Shown: positions 7,642-15,233 of the stretch, piece by piece
How positions within the stretch are numbered: the stretch's first letter is position 1
How the letters are laid out: each line of letters opens with the position of its first letter
DNA from: CAZSNT01 sp964607765
Lineage (GTDB): Bacteria; Verrucomicrobiota; Lentisphaeria; Oligosphaerales; JABHEG01
Length of the DNA: 20,239 nucleotides
Reading direction: 5' to 3'
NCBI GenBank assembly: GCA_964607765.1
Contig: CAZSNT010000175.1
Span: forward strand, 1 to 20,239
Notes under the pieces: generated by a model
The model's database searches: none
Told to the model about the DNA's origin: nothing
What the model saw: only the letters and a program-made list of their open reading frames with translations
Made by a program: the position numbers and the translations under genes

Positions 7642-9120
7642 ATGAGTCAGACCAGCACGCGCCCCAATATCATCATCATGTACGCGGACGATCTCGGCTT
7701 CGGGGACATCGGTTGCTACGGTGCCAGCGATATCCCGACGCCGAACCTGGATCGGCTGGCGGCGGACGGACTGCGATTCACCGAGGGCTATGCGAGTGCG
7801 GCCACGTGCACACCGTCACGCTACAGCCTGCTCACCGGCTCCTATCCGTGGCGCAATCCTGACGCGCACATCCTGGCGGGCGACGCGCCGCTGATCATCC
7901 CGCCGGGCTCGCCCACATTGCCCGGAATGCTCAGGGACGCGGGATACGCGACCGGAGTGGTCGGCAAATGGCACCTGGGCGTGGGCAACGGCAACCCGGA
8001 TTGGAACACGGCGTTGCCGTCTGTGCCGATCGACGTCGGCTTCGACAGCTCCTACATCATGGCCGCGACCAACGACCGCGTGCCGTGCGTGTATGTGAAG
8101 GACCGCGACGTGGTCGGGCTCGACCCGGACGACCCGATCGAGGTGACCTACGACCGCGGCAATACGTTCCCCGGGGTGCCCACCGGCAAGGACAATCCGG
8201 AACTGCTGAAGATGATGTACAGTCACGGGCACGACATGAGCATTGTCAACGGCGTCAGCCGCATCGGATTCATGCGCGGAGGCGCGAATGCGCTGTGGGT
8301 CGACGAGGAAATGGCCGAAGTCTTCTGCAACGAGGCCGTGTCATTCGTGACAGAGCACAAGGACGAGCCGTTCTTCCTGTACTACGCGTTCCATCAGCCG
8401 CACGTGCCGCGTCTGCCCGGACCGCGGTTTGCCGGTACGACCGGACTCGGGCCGCGCGGCGACGTGATCGCCGAGATGGACTGGTGCGTGGGCGAGATGC
8501 TCGACGCCCTGGACCGACTCGGACTCCGCGAGAACACAATCGTCGTCTTCTCCAGTGACAACGGCCCCGTGCTCGATGACGGGTATGAGGATCGGGCTGT
8601 TGAGCTCTGCGGCGACCACTGCCCGGCCGGCCCGCTGCGCGGCGGCAAGTACAGCATGTTCGACGGTGGCACGCGCGTACCGTTCATACTGCGCTGGACC
8701 GGCACGGTTGAGCCGGGCGAGACAGCGGCCGTAGTCAGCCACGTGGACTTCTACGCATCGTTCGCAACGCTGGCCGGCGCGAGCTTGGCCGCGGGGGACG
8801 CGCCGGACAGCTTCGACGTGCTGCCCGCGCTGCTGGGGCAGTCCGACGCAGGGCGGGACGAACTCGTCACGGAAGGCGTCAAGGCCAAGACCCTGATTCG
8901 CCAGGGCGACTGGGTCTGCATCCCGCCGCACGACGGCCCGGCAGTGGCCTGGAGCACGCAGATTGAGACGGGGAACTCCCCCGAGCCGCAGCTCTACAAC
9001 CTGGCCCAGGACATCGGCCAGGTCCGCAACGTGGCCGCGGAACGCCCCGACCAGGTGGAAGCCATGTCCGCGCGACTTGCGGAAATCCGAGCCGGGGCAA
9101 GCACGCGACCCGACGCCTAG
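7642..9120 (+). CDS. S1-family sulfatase (arylsulfatase-like), no signal peptide
   Basis: Alkaline-phosphatase-superfamily sulfatase of 492 aa, predicted to hydrolyse a sulfate ester. Metal-site residues D16 and D17 (YADDLGFGD) are present. The formylglycine motif is C56-T-P-S-R60, so Cys-type maturation by FGE or anSME would be needed. K109 and H111 (GKWHLG), H251 and H254 (HQPHVP), D306-N307 (SSDNGP) and K336 (RGGKYSMFDGGTRVP) complete the active-site set. I start it at the ATG at 7642, which has GGAG 10 nt upstream; the frame is open from 7426 but that part looks non-coding. From this start there is no signal peptide or lipobox, which is unusual because bacterial S1 sulfatases are mostly exported. 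No glycoside hydrolase or SusCD genes are nearby, so the substrate is unknown. The TAG stop lies inside the CTAG duplication of a small inserted element. Confidence 0.94.
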   Translation: MSQTSTRPNIIIMYADDLGFGDIGCYGASDIPTPNLDRLAADGLRFTEGYASAATCTPSRYSLLTGSYPWRNPDAHILAGDAPLIIPPGSPTLPGMLRDAGYATGVVGKWHLGVGNGNPDWNTALPSVPIDVGFDSSYIMAATNDRVPCVYVKDRDVVGLDPDDPIEVTYDRGNTFPGVPTGKDNPELLKMMYSHGHDMSIVNGVSRIGFMRGGANALWVDEEMAEVFCNEAVSFVTEHKDEPFFLYYAFHQPHVPRLPGPRFAGTTGLGPRGDVIAEMDWCVGEMLDALDRLGLRENTIVVFSSDNGPVLDDGYEDRAVELCGDHCPAGPLRGGKYSMFDGGTRVPFILRWTGTVEPGETAAVVSHVDFYASFATLAGASLAAGDAPDSFDVLPALLGQSDAGRDELVTEGVKAKTLIRQGDWVCIPPHDGPAVAWSTQIETGNSPEPQLYNLAQDIGQVRNVAAERPDQVEAMSARLAEIRAGASTRPDA

Positions 9121-9195
9121 CCTGGATTATTATGGTAGACACTGCTCCCTGAAGGGGGGCCACATCTGCCCCCGTTTATGAATGATCCAGGCTAG
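9117..9195. mobile_element. 71-bp MITE-like element with CTAG target-site duplication
   Basis: The element spans 9121-9191. Its ends are an inverted repeat, CCTGGATTATT (9121-9131) against AATGATCCAGG (9181-9191), matching at 10 of 11 positions. It is flanked on both sides by CTAG (9117-9120 and 9192-9195), as expected for a 4-bp target duplication. The interior has a second hairpin, GGGGGC (9155-9160) with GCCCCC (9168-9173). There is no room for a transposase, so it would be mobilised in trans. The 4-bp duplication would fit an IS1380-like transposase, but that link is inference. The left CTAG includes the sulfatase stop codon, so the insertion left the reading frame intact. It may also act as a transcription terminator. 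Confidence 0.7.
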
Positions 9196-9397
9196 ACGCG
9201 GCCCGCGTGGCGCGCCGCGCCGCGGTCGCGAGATCATGCCCACGGCTCAATCTCTCCGCCGCGGAGAGCCACCCCTTCTTCCTTCTCTCTCCGCAACGTC
9301 CCGCACAGCCCCAATTTATTCCCAGGCCAAGCGTATACCATCTCATTTGCAAACCCGGAATCGAGACATACCTAGCCTATTGGCACTTCTTAGGACT

Positions 9398-9435
9398 TTA
9401 AATTTGCACGCCCGAGGCTAGTGATGTAAATTTAA
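9398..9435 (+). promoter_or_regulatory. Inverted repeat overlapping a candidate promoter
   Basis: The arms TTAAATTTGCA (9398-9408) and TGTAAATTTAA (9425-9435) are inverted repeats matching at 10 of 11 positions, with a 16-nt spacer. A candidate promoter lies on them: TTGCAC at 9404-9409, a 17-nt spacer, then TAAATT at 9427-9432 (3/6 and 4/6 matches to sigma70 consensus). One arm would cover the -35 and the other the -10, as for a repressor operator. The symmetry is directly visible; the regulatory role and the promoter are inferred, and the promoter match is only moderate. Confidence 0.45.
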
Positions 9436-9551
9436 CGAACTGAAAGCTCGCATCCTGTGAACGCTCGACAACGTGCAGCGAGACCAGAGAGCAGCCAGCC
9501 TGTGTGCCGGTCGGGCGGCGTGCAGTGCGCGTCGCTGCCGACCGGACGACA

Positions 9552-9559
9552 GAGAGGAG
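9552..9559 (+). promoter_or_regulatory. Ribosome binding site fixing the start at 9567
   Basis: A purine run ending in GAGGAG lies a few bases before the ATG at 9567, at proper Shine-Dalgarno spacing. It supports this ATG over an upstream in-frame ATG at 9504, whose 21-residue Arg-rich extension does not belong to the family. Confidence 0.75.
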
Positions 9560-9566
9560 TCACGCA

Positions 9567-11411
9567 ATGAGCACGCCATTCCATCCGATCTCACTGTGTC
9601 CGGCGCGTCCCTTGGTCGACCGGGCCACACCGGAGCTGTTCCGTGAGCAGTTTCCCTACAGCGAAGTGCCTCGCATCACGTTCGACGGTGTGATAATCCC
9701 GCCACAACCCGCGGACCGAATTTGGATCACCGACACCACGTTCCGCGACGGTCAGCAGGCTCGGCCGCCGTATACGCCGGAGCAGATTGAGCAGTTGTAT
9801 ACGCTCATGCACCGCCTGGGTGGTCCGAACGGGATTGTCCGGCAGTGCGAGTTTTTTGTCTACAGCAACCGGGACAAGGAGGCGGTGTCACGCTGCCAGG
9901 CGCTGGGCCATCGCTATCCCGAGGTCACCGGCTGGATTCGGGCCAACGCCGAGGACTTCAAGATCGTCAAATCCCTCGGATTAAAAGAAACGGGGATCCT
10001 CACGTCTGTTTCCGACTACCACATCTACATGAAGCTGGGCACTACGCGCGCCAAGGTGGTCGAGCAGTATCTGAGCGTGGTGAAGAGTGCGCTTGACGCG
10101 GGGATTGCGCCCCGCTGCCACTTCGAGGATGTCACACGTGCGGATGTCCACGGATTCTGCATCCCGTTCGCGCTACGCCTGCGCGAGCTGTCGGAAGAGA
10201 GCGGCATACCGATCAAAATCCGGCTCTGCGACACGCTCGGGTACGGCATTTCCTATCCCGGCGCGGCGTTGCCGCGGAGCGTGCCCAAAATGGTCCACGC
10301 CTTCCGCACCGAGGCAGGCTTCCCTTCCGAATTGCTCGAGTGGCACGGGCACAACGACTTCCACAAGGTCCACACCAACGGCGCGACCGCCTGGCTGTAT
10401 GGCGCGTCCGCACTGAACGCGTCGCTGCTCGGCTATGGCGAACGTTGCGGCAACCCGCCGTTGGAAGGCGCCATCATGGAGTACATCGGACTGCAAGGCG
10501 CGACGCACGGCGTGGACACGCGCGTCATTACAGAGATTGCCGAGTATTTCCGCGACATGGTACGCGCTGACATTCCCGCCAACTACCCCTTTGTCGGAAC
10601 AGAGTTCAACACGACCCGGGCGGGGATTCACGCGGACGGCATCCTGAAGAACCCGGAGATCTACAACATCTTCGACACTGACGCGCTGCTGAACCGGCCG
10701 CTCAAGGTAATGGTTACGGACAAGTCCGGTGTAGCCGGCATCGTGCAGTGGTTGAACGACTACACGCGTGCGGCCTACGGCGCCGACGCGCAGTCGGTGA
10801 ACAAACGGCATCCAGGCGTGCGGCGTATCCATCGCTGGGTCACCGACCAGTATACGCAGGGCCGGACCACCAGCATTTCGGGTGACGAGATGCTGGCCCA
10901 GGCGAAGCGACACCTGCCGTCGCTGTTCGAGTCGGATTTCCAGCGCGTGAAAGCCGCGGCCGCAGACCGCGCCAGGGCTCTGTCGGAACGCATCTCCAGC
11001 GCGCCGGAGATCCTGTCGATGGATCCTGCCGCCATGGAGCCGTTCCTGAAGAAGATGATCAAGGAGGAACCGTTCATCCAACTGCTCGCGGTGACAAATC
11101 CCGCGGGCCAGCGCATTACGCAAGTCCACGCACAGTGGGGCGAGAAGGGGCTGTTCCGCCCCCTGCTGCGGGAGAACTTCTCGGAACACGACTGGTTCCG
11201 GAATGTGCTGCAGACCGGCGAACCCTACTACTCTGACCTGTTTGTCTCCCGGTTCACGGGCGCACTGATCATCACCGCCGCGCACCCCATTCCGGATGGA
11301 GCGGGCAATGTCACGGCAATCATCGACATCGACTTCAAATTCGACGAGTTGGTGAAACTGGTCAACAACCTGCCTGAGGACATCCTCGCAGAGGACACGG
11401 CGCCAGGATAG
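9567..11411 (+). CDS. HMGL-family (isopropylmalate/homocitrate synthase-like) enzyme fused to a C-terminal Cache/PDC-like sensor domain
   Basis: A 614-aa protein. Residues about 48-400 are an HMGL/DRE-TIM barrel: DTTFRDGQQ with D56, R60, D61 and Q64, then HGHND (260-264) contributing metal-binding His residues, the GERCGNPPLE loop (291-300) and AGIHADG (352-358). These suit a Claisen-condensing acyl-CoA lyase/synthase such as isopropylmalate, citramalate or homocitrate synthase; the 2-oxoacid substrate cannot be fixed from sequence. The usual LeuA dimer regulatory domain is not evident. Instead residues about 478-602 resemble a Cache/PDC sensor: FIQLLAVTNPAGQRI, then HDWFRNVLQTGEPYYSDLFV, RFTGALIITAAHPI and a final IIDIDFKFDEL strand. 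Such domains are normally extracytoplasmic ligand sensors, yet there is no TM helix or signal peptide here, so it should be cytosolic and may act as the allosteric module. It is a single gene with its own leader; no other leucine or lysine genes are visible. Confidence 0.88.
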   Translation: MSTPFHPISLCPARPLVDRATPELFREQFPYSEVPRITFDGVIIPPQPADRIWITDTTFRDGQQARPPYTPEQIEQLYTLMHRLGGPNGIVRQCEFFVYSNRDKEAVSRCQALGHRYPEVTGWIRANAEDFKIVKSLGLKETGILTSVSDYHIYMKLGTTRAKVVEQYLSVVKSALDAGIAPRCHFEDVTRADVHGFCIPFALRLRELSEESGIPIKIRLCDTLGYGISYPGAALPRSVPKMVHAFRTEAGFPSELLEWHGHNDFHKVHTNGATAWLYGASALNASLLGYGERCGNPPLEGAIMEYIGLQGATHGVDTRVITEIAEYFRDMVRADIPANYPFVGTEFNTTRAGIHADGILKNPEIYNIFDTDALLNRPLKVMVTDKSGVAGIVQWLNDYTRAAYGADAQSVNKRHPGVRRIHRWVTDQYTQGRTTSISGDEMLAQAKRHLPSLFESDFQRVKAAAADRARALSERISSAPEILSMDPAAMEPFLKKMIKEEPFIQLLAVTNPAGQRITQVHAQWGEKGLFRPLLRENFSEHDWFRNVLQTGEPYYSDLFVSRFTGALIITAAHPIPDGAGNVTAIIDIDFKFDELVKLVNNLPEDILAEDTAPG

Positions 11412-11421
11412 GGGTTGAGAA

Positions 11422-11444
11422 GTGGCAGCGCATGGTACTGCCAC
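11422..11444 (+). other. Stem-loop just after the synthase stop codon
   Basis: GTGGCAG (11422-11428) and CTGCCAC (11438-11444) form a perfect 7-bp stem with a 9-nt loop, 11 nt after the stop at 11411. No T-tract follows, so it does not qualify as a standard intrinsic terminator. It may protect the mRNA 3' end or belong to the adjacent repeat unit. Confidence 0.4.
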
Positions 11445-11450
11445 CGGGGC

Positions 11451-11576
11451 TGCCCCGGAAACGCTCTGCCGGACGGGCTTTCCCCGGGACGGCCGAGCAC
11501 CAGCTGCGGCCTTGATGTCCTCACCCGGGCTGGATACCCGGATGCCGAGCTGGTGCTCGGCGGTCCCGGGGAAACG
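11451..11576. repeat. Interspersed palindromic repeat, copy 1 (between convergent genes)
   Basis: It begins CCGGAAACGCTC (near 11455) and contains a left arm GGGACGGCCGAGCACCAGCT (11486-11505) and an inverted right arm AGCTGGTGCTCGGCGGTCCC (11548-11567), matching at all but one position. The right arm is itself a hairpin, GCCGAGC-TGGT-GCTCGGC (11544-11561). About 50 bp of the left part and about 28 bp of the right arm are nearly the same as at 20120-20230. It lies between the 3' ends of two convergent genes. It has no coding capacity. Confidence 0.75.
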
Positions 11577-11649
11577 ACCCGATCGACGTGGCAGGCTCCA
11601 TTCGGAAACAGCTCATCGTTGCCCGGCGCAGCCTGGGCTGTGAGATCCG

Positions 11650-14600
11650 TTACGGCGCGGGTTCCGGGGGCACGACGGGGCGGCCTTGGAGGCGGATCTG
11701 TCGTGCGATGCGGAGTCCGGCATTGGGGAGGCGGGCACTCGGAACGTTGTGGTGTCGGAACGACGATGCGGCGCTCTCCGGGCCGTCGAGCCAGGACCCG
11801 CCCCGCAGCAGCCTGTAGGTGCCGACCGTCGGGCCTGTCGGGTCTGTGAGGTCTGGCGAGGGATAGTCGCCGAACCAATCGCGGCACCACTCCCAGACGC
11901 TGCCGTGCATGTCGTGGAGCCCCCAGGCGTTCGGTGCTTTCTGGGCGGGCGGCGGCGGCAGTTCCGTCTCGCCCTCGATCCACCCGGCGCGCGCCGCATC
12001 GTCGCTGCTGTCGCCGGTGTAGTAGGCGGCCGTCGTGCCAGCGCGGCAGGCATACTCCCACTCGGCCTCGGCGAGGAGTCTGTAGGATCCCTCCGAGACT
12101 CCCTCCGCAAGAGCAAGCCGGCGGCAGAACTCCTGGCACTCGATCCAGGTGACACCTGTTTTCGGCAGGCTCTGATTGTCCTGCGCAACGGGTTCCTCCG
12201 GCTCCATCACCGCATCCCACTGCCCCTGCGTGATTTCGTGCAGCCCCACGTACAGGGGGCTGCCGATCGACACCGTGAGCATGCCTGGATCATCGTCGCT
12301 CCCGGCGGTTTCGGACGAGGCCGTCGATACAGTCAGGAACATGCCGGCGGGCACGAGCCGGAAACGGATGCCGTGCGTGACGGAACCGGCCTCCAAGGGC
12401 AACCCCAGTTCCCGCGCTGCGGCGCGCTGGCGTTCCTGTGCGTCGCGGCTGCCGATAGCCAGCCCGTCCAGCGGCGCATAATCCGCATCACTGACGGGAT
12501 TGAGATCGTAAGGAAGGGCGGTTTCCACCAGAGCAGCTTCAAGGCTCTTGGGACTGTCGGCATCGGCCGTGTACAGCGCTTCGAACGGCAGGTAGCGCCG
12601 TGTTCCCGTGGTTGGGGTGAGTTCGATCCGGACACGGTACGTGCCGCCCCGCTCCAGACGCACGCGGACGGGGGTAGTGACCTCCAACTCCTCGCCGTCG
12701 ATGATCACGGTTGCTCCGGGCACCTCGCGGCCGTTGATCTGGGACATGATGGTGAGCCGCGGCATCAGTATGTCCTGCGCCTCGTTCAGCAACGCTTTGG
12801 CCCGGTCCGAGTCCGGATCGTGCGTCAACGCTTCCTCGGCAAACTGCAGAACGGCTTCCCACTCGCCGGCGGCTTTGGCCTCCTCGGCCTCCGCAACAGC
12901 TTGGGCGAGCCGTGCATTGCGCAACACGTCCTGGTCATCCTCAACGCGCGTGTCCTGCGCCTTCAGCTTCGCCTTCCGTGCCGCCGCCACGGCCGCCTCC
13001 AACATGCCCTGCGCTTCTTCCCACGTGTTGGCTGCGTCCTGCCAATTGCCTTCACGCGCCATCCGCTCCGCCTCGGCGGTCAAGCCTTTGAGCTGTTCCC
13101 ACTCCGCCCCGCCGAACTCCTCGAGCAGTGCAGCATCCATCTTGTCGAGCCGCGTCTCATAGGCGGCCTGAGCGGTGCGCACGGCCAACGTGCCCCTGGC
13201 AGAGGCTTCGGCTTTTGCGAACTCCGCACAGGCGGTAATCCAAAGTTTGGCGGCTTCGGTGAACTGTCCGTTCTCGAACTCGGTTGCAGCCGACTCGCTC
13301 AGACGCTGGGCACCGGCAATGATCTCTTTCGCGTCCTTCCCCGCATTGGCGGCAAGAGCGCGTTCGCATGCGGTCTTCGCAGCTTCCGATTCGCGCCGGG
13401 CCGTGTCGCGCTCCGCATCGAGCTGCTGCAGCCGTTCACACTCGCTCAGCAACTGTTTGTACTTCTCCAGCGATTGACTGTACTCTCTGGCCTCAAACAG
13501 CATCTTCGCCGCGCCGAGCAGGGCCTCCGCCCGGACCAGGGCTTCCTCGAATCCCTGGCCGCGATCCACGCCCTCGGTCTGCTTCCAGCGCACCTCCGCC
13601 TCGCTGCTGACCGGGACCACCTGCGCCAGGCCGACTGCCAGTGTGATCTCGGCGTGCAGCGCCTGGGCCTCGGCGTGTTCCGGGGCGAGCTTCAGCACCT
13701 CGTTCACTGCGGCGACCGCTGCCGTGTGCTCTTCGGCGGCCAGTGCTGCCCGGGCATCCACGAGCAATTGCGCGATGCGCCGGAGCCTGTCCACCGCGCG
13801 TTGTTCGACACGCTCCTCGGCTTCCTTCTGCCCCTTGACAAACTGGTAGTACTTAAAAGCAAAATGGCCCGCAGCCACGGTCATGACCACGAACAGGAAT
13901 GTGGCCACGAGCCGTCCCCACACGGGACGTGCTTCCGCGTAGTCGCCGGTGCGCTCGCGCTCGGTCAAGCGCGCTTTCCTCGGAGATACGTGGCCGCGCA
14001 GTGCGGCAACGAATGCCGAGCAGGACTCGAAGCGATCGCGCGCCGTCTTGCCCAGGGCACGCCGCAACATGCGGTTCTGTTTGCGCGACAGGCGCCGCAC
14101 CGCCTCGGGCGTCTCAGTCTTGACAGCGTGGAACATGACCAGCCGGCTGTTGCTCTCGAACGCGGACGCAAAGGGCACGGAGCCGGAGAGCATCTCGTAG
14201 ATCAGCACGGCCAGGCTGTACTGGTCCGCAGCGGGGCCTTGGATTCTGCCGGCCCACTGTTCCGGCGCCATATAAGCCGGGGTGCCGCTCGTGTCGCCGG
14301 TCTCGTGGGAGAGGCGGGACATGGACGAGCGGATGTGCGCGGCCAGGCCAAAGTCGAGAACACTGACATTGTCTTCGTCTGTCACCACGACGTTGGCGGG
14401 CTTGATGTCACGGTGGATGATGCGGCGCGAGTGGGCGTAGTCGAGCGCCTCCGCGATCTGCGCGGCAATCCGCAGGGCTTTGGCAACGGGCACCTTGCCG
14501 TCGGAGTACCGCCGCCGGAGCGCGCTCAGGGTCTGGCCCTTCACGTAGTCCATGACGACCAGGTGGTCGCCTGCCTGTATGCCCAGGACCTCGGCGGCCA

Positions 14601-14967
14601 CGGAATCGACGTTCTCGACTGTGTGCAGGTGCAGAACGTTGGCAATGTGGGGGTGCCGCAGCCGGGCGACGAGCTTGAAGTTCTGCCGGACCTTCTCCAG
14701 TTCGTCGGGGCTGTGTGCGACCAGGCGCGGGAGGACTTTCAGGGCGACGAAGACGTCGGTCACTTCGTCCCGGGCCCGGTAGACGGCGCCGAACCCGCCG
14801 GCTCCCAGCTGCTCGAGCAGGACATAGCGGTCAGCGTGTCCGATGGGTGCTTCCGGGGGTGCGGGGGTGAGCCTGTGGGTGGCGTCAGGCTGAAGCGGTG
14901 GCTCGCCCGCGTCACGCGCGCGATCCTCCGATGCTTCGTTTGGTCGAGGATTATCCGAATCCCGCAT
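11650..14967 (-). CDS. Membrane Hanks-type Ser/Thr protein kinase with helical repeats and C-terminal FGE-sulfatase-like domain
   Basis: An 1105-aa protein from the ATG at 14967. Residues about 48-325 are a PknB-like kinase with all key residues: G-loop GAGGFGAV (55-62), ATP Lys K77 (VALKVL), HRDIKPAN with catalytic D187, D205-FG and APE (234-236). A single TM helix (about 353-373) puts the kinase in the cytosol and the rest outside the inner membrane. Residues about 375-735 are Ala/Glu-rich helical repeats (TPR/coiled-coil type). About 737-790 look PEGA-like (ATVIIDGEELEVTTPVRVRL). About 865-1090 is an FGE-sulfatase/C-type-lectin-like fold (GIRFRLVPAG, GLHEITQGQWDAVM, LLAEAEWEYACRAGT, GSVWEWCRDW, LLRGGSW). 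The segment after RGGSW has no Cys, so the FGE copper-site cysteines are missing; it is more likely a binding domain. Chlamydial Pkn1 has a similar layout. An in-frame TTG at 15042 is possible, but AGGAG sits 8 nt before this ATG. Confidence 0.93.
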   Translation of the reverse strand: MRDSDNPRPNEASEDRARDAGEPPLQPDATHRLTPAPPEAPIGHADRYVLLEQLGAGGFGAVYRARDEVTDVFVALKVLPRLVAHSPDELEKVRQNFKLVARLRHPHIANVLHLHTVENVDSVAAEVLGIQAGDHLVVMDYVKGQTLSALRRRYSDGKVPVAKALRIAAQIAEALDYAHSRRIIHRDIKPANVVVTDEDNVSVLDFGLAAHIRSSMSRLSHETGDTSGTPAYMAPEQWAGRIQGPAADQYSLAVLIYEMLSGSVPFASAFESNSRLVMFHAVKTETPEAVRRLSRKQNRMLRRALGKTARDRFESCSAFVAALRGHVSPRKARLTERERTGDYAEARPVWGRLVATFLFVVMTVAAGHFAFKYYQFVKGQKEAEERVEQRAVDRLRRIAQLLVDARAALAAEEHTAAVAAVNEVLKLAPEHAEAQALHAEITLAVGLAQVVPVSSEAEVRWKQTEGVDRGQGFEEALVRAEALLGAAKMLFEAREYSQSLEKYKQLLSECERLQQLDAERDTARRESEAAKTACERALAANAGKDAKEIIAGAQRLSESAATEFENGQFTEAAKLWITACAEFAKAEASARGTLAVRTAQAAYETRLDKMDAALLEEFGGAEWEQLKGLTAEAERMAREGNWQDAANTWEEAQGMLEAAVAAARKAKLKAQDTRVEDDQDVLRNARLAQAVAEAEEAKAAGEWEAVLQFAEEALTHDPDSDRAKALLNEAQDILMPRLTIMSQINGREVPGATVIIDGEELEVTTPVRVRLERGGTYRVRIELTPTTGTRRYLPFEALYTADADSPKSLEAALVETALPYDLNPVSDADYAPLDGLAIGSRDAQERQRAAARELGLPLEAGSVTHGIRFRLVPAGMFLTVSTASSETAGSDDDPGMLTVSIGSPLYVGLHEITQGQWDAVMEPEEPVAQDNQSLPKTGVTWIECQEFCRRLALAEGVSEGSYRLLAEAEWEYACRAGTTAAYYTGDSSDDAARAGWIEGETELPPPPAQKAPNAWGLHDMHGSVWEWCRDWFGDYPSPDLTDPTGPTVGTYRLLRGGSWLDGPESAASSFRHHNVPSARLPNAGLRIARQIRLQGRPVVPPEPAP

Positions 14968-14975
14968 GGACCACG

Positions 14976-14980
14976 CTCCT
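14976..14980 (-). promoter_or_regulatory. Ribosome binding site fixing the kinase start
   Basis: On the minus strand AGGAG is followed by 8 nt and then ATG at 14967, ideal spacing. It favours this start over the in-frame TTG at 15042, whose 25 extra residues are low-complexity. Confidence 0.7.
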
Positions 14981-15077
14981 GGCGGTGCTGCGCTCGAATC
15001 GCGCTCTGCCACGCCGCCGCTGTCGCTGCCGGGCCAGGACAATCATCGTCAAGGGAGGCCTGAGACGGGCGCGGACG

Positions 15078-15106
15078 TTGACTTCCACACCCGAATAGGA
15101 TAGACT
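15078..15106 (+). promoter_or_regulatory. Sigma70-type promoter for gmk-coaBC
   Basis: TTGACT (15078-15083, 5/6 match to the -35 consensus), a 17-nt spacer and TAGACT (15101-15106, 4/6 match to the -10 consensus). Transcription would begin near 15113, giving a leader of about 120 nt before the gmk ATG. It lies in the divergent gap between the kinase and gmk. This is the best promoter match I found in the window. Confidence 0.6.
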
Positions 15107-15233
15107 ACGGGGGCCGGATATCAAGATAATCCCTGCAATTTCCCGTTGCCTCGGGCGGCCCTGTTCGGTGACCGGCCAGCGCCGTGATCGGCAGCCGGCT
15201 CGGCTGCCTGATCAAGCAGCAGAAGGTTTGGCA

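Larger units (their letters stand above)
9196..9566 (+). other. Long leader region upstream of the Cache-fused synthase gene
   Basis: This 371-bp stretch has no supported gene; short frames around 9182-9421 look like random low-complexity translation. Base composition changes: about 9300-9440 is clearly more AT-rich than anything else nearby, typical of a promoter region. It contains the inverted repeat and promoter candidate described separately. From there to the start codon at 9567 is about 130 nt of untranslated leader ending in a good Shine-Dalgarno (GAGAGGAG). Confidence 0.6.

Noticed and set aside
9182..9421. Short plus-strand frames downstream of the MITE-like element
   Set aside because: They start inside the element's end, have no Shine-Dalgarno and no recognisable protein pattern.
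9567..11411. Annotation simply as leuA
   Set aside because: The barrel fits the wider family, but the LeuA dimer domain is missing, a Cache-like domain takes its place, and no leu genes are adjacent. The specific substrate cannot be claimed.
11650..14967. Idea that the FGE-like domain of the kinase matures the nearby sulfatase
   Set aside because: The C-terminal segment after RGGSW has no cysteines, so the known formylglycine-generating chemistry is not supported, and the domain is predicted to lie outside the cytosol.
11686..15063. A 1125-residue open frame on the plus strand, opposite the kinase gene
   Set aside because: Its translation is rich in Arg, Gly, Ala and His with no domain pattern, while the opposite strand has a full kinase with every catalytic motif. 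Long antisense frames are common in GC-rich genes.
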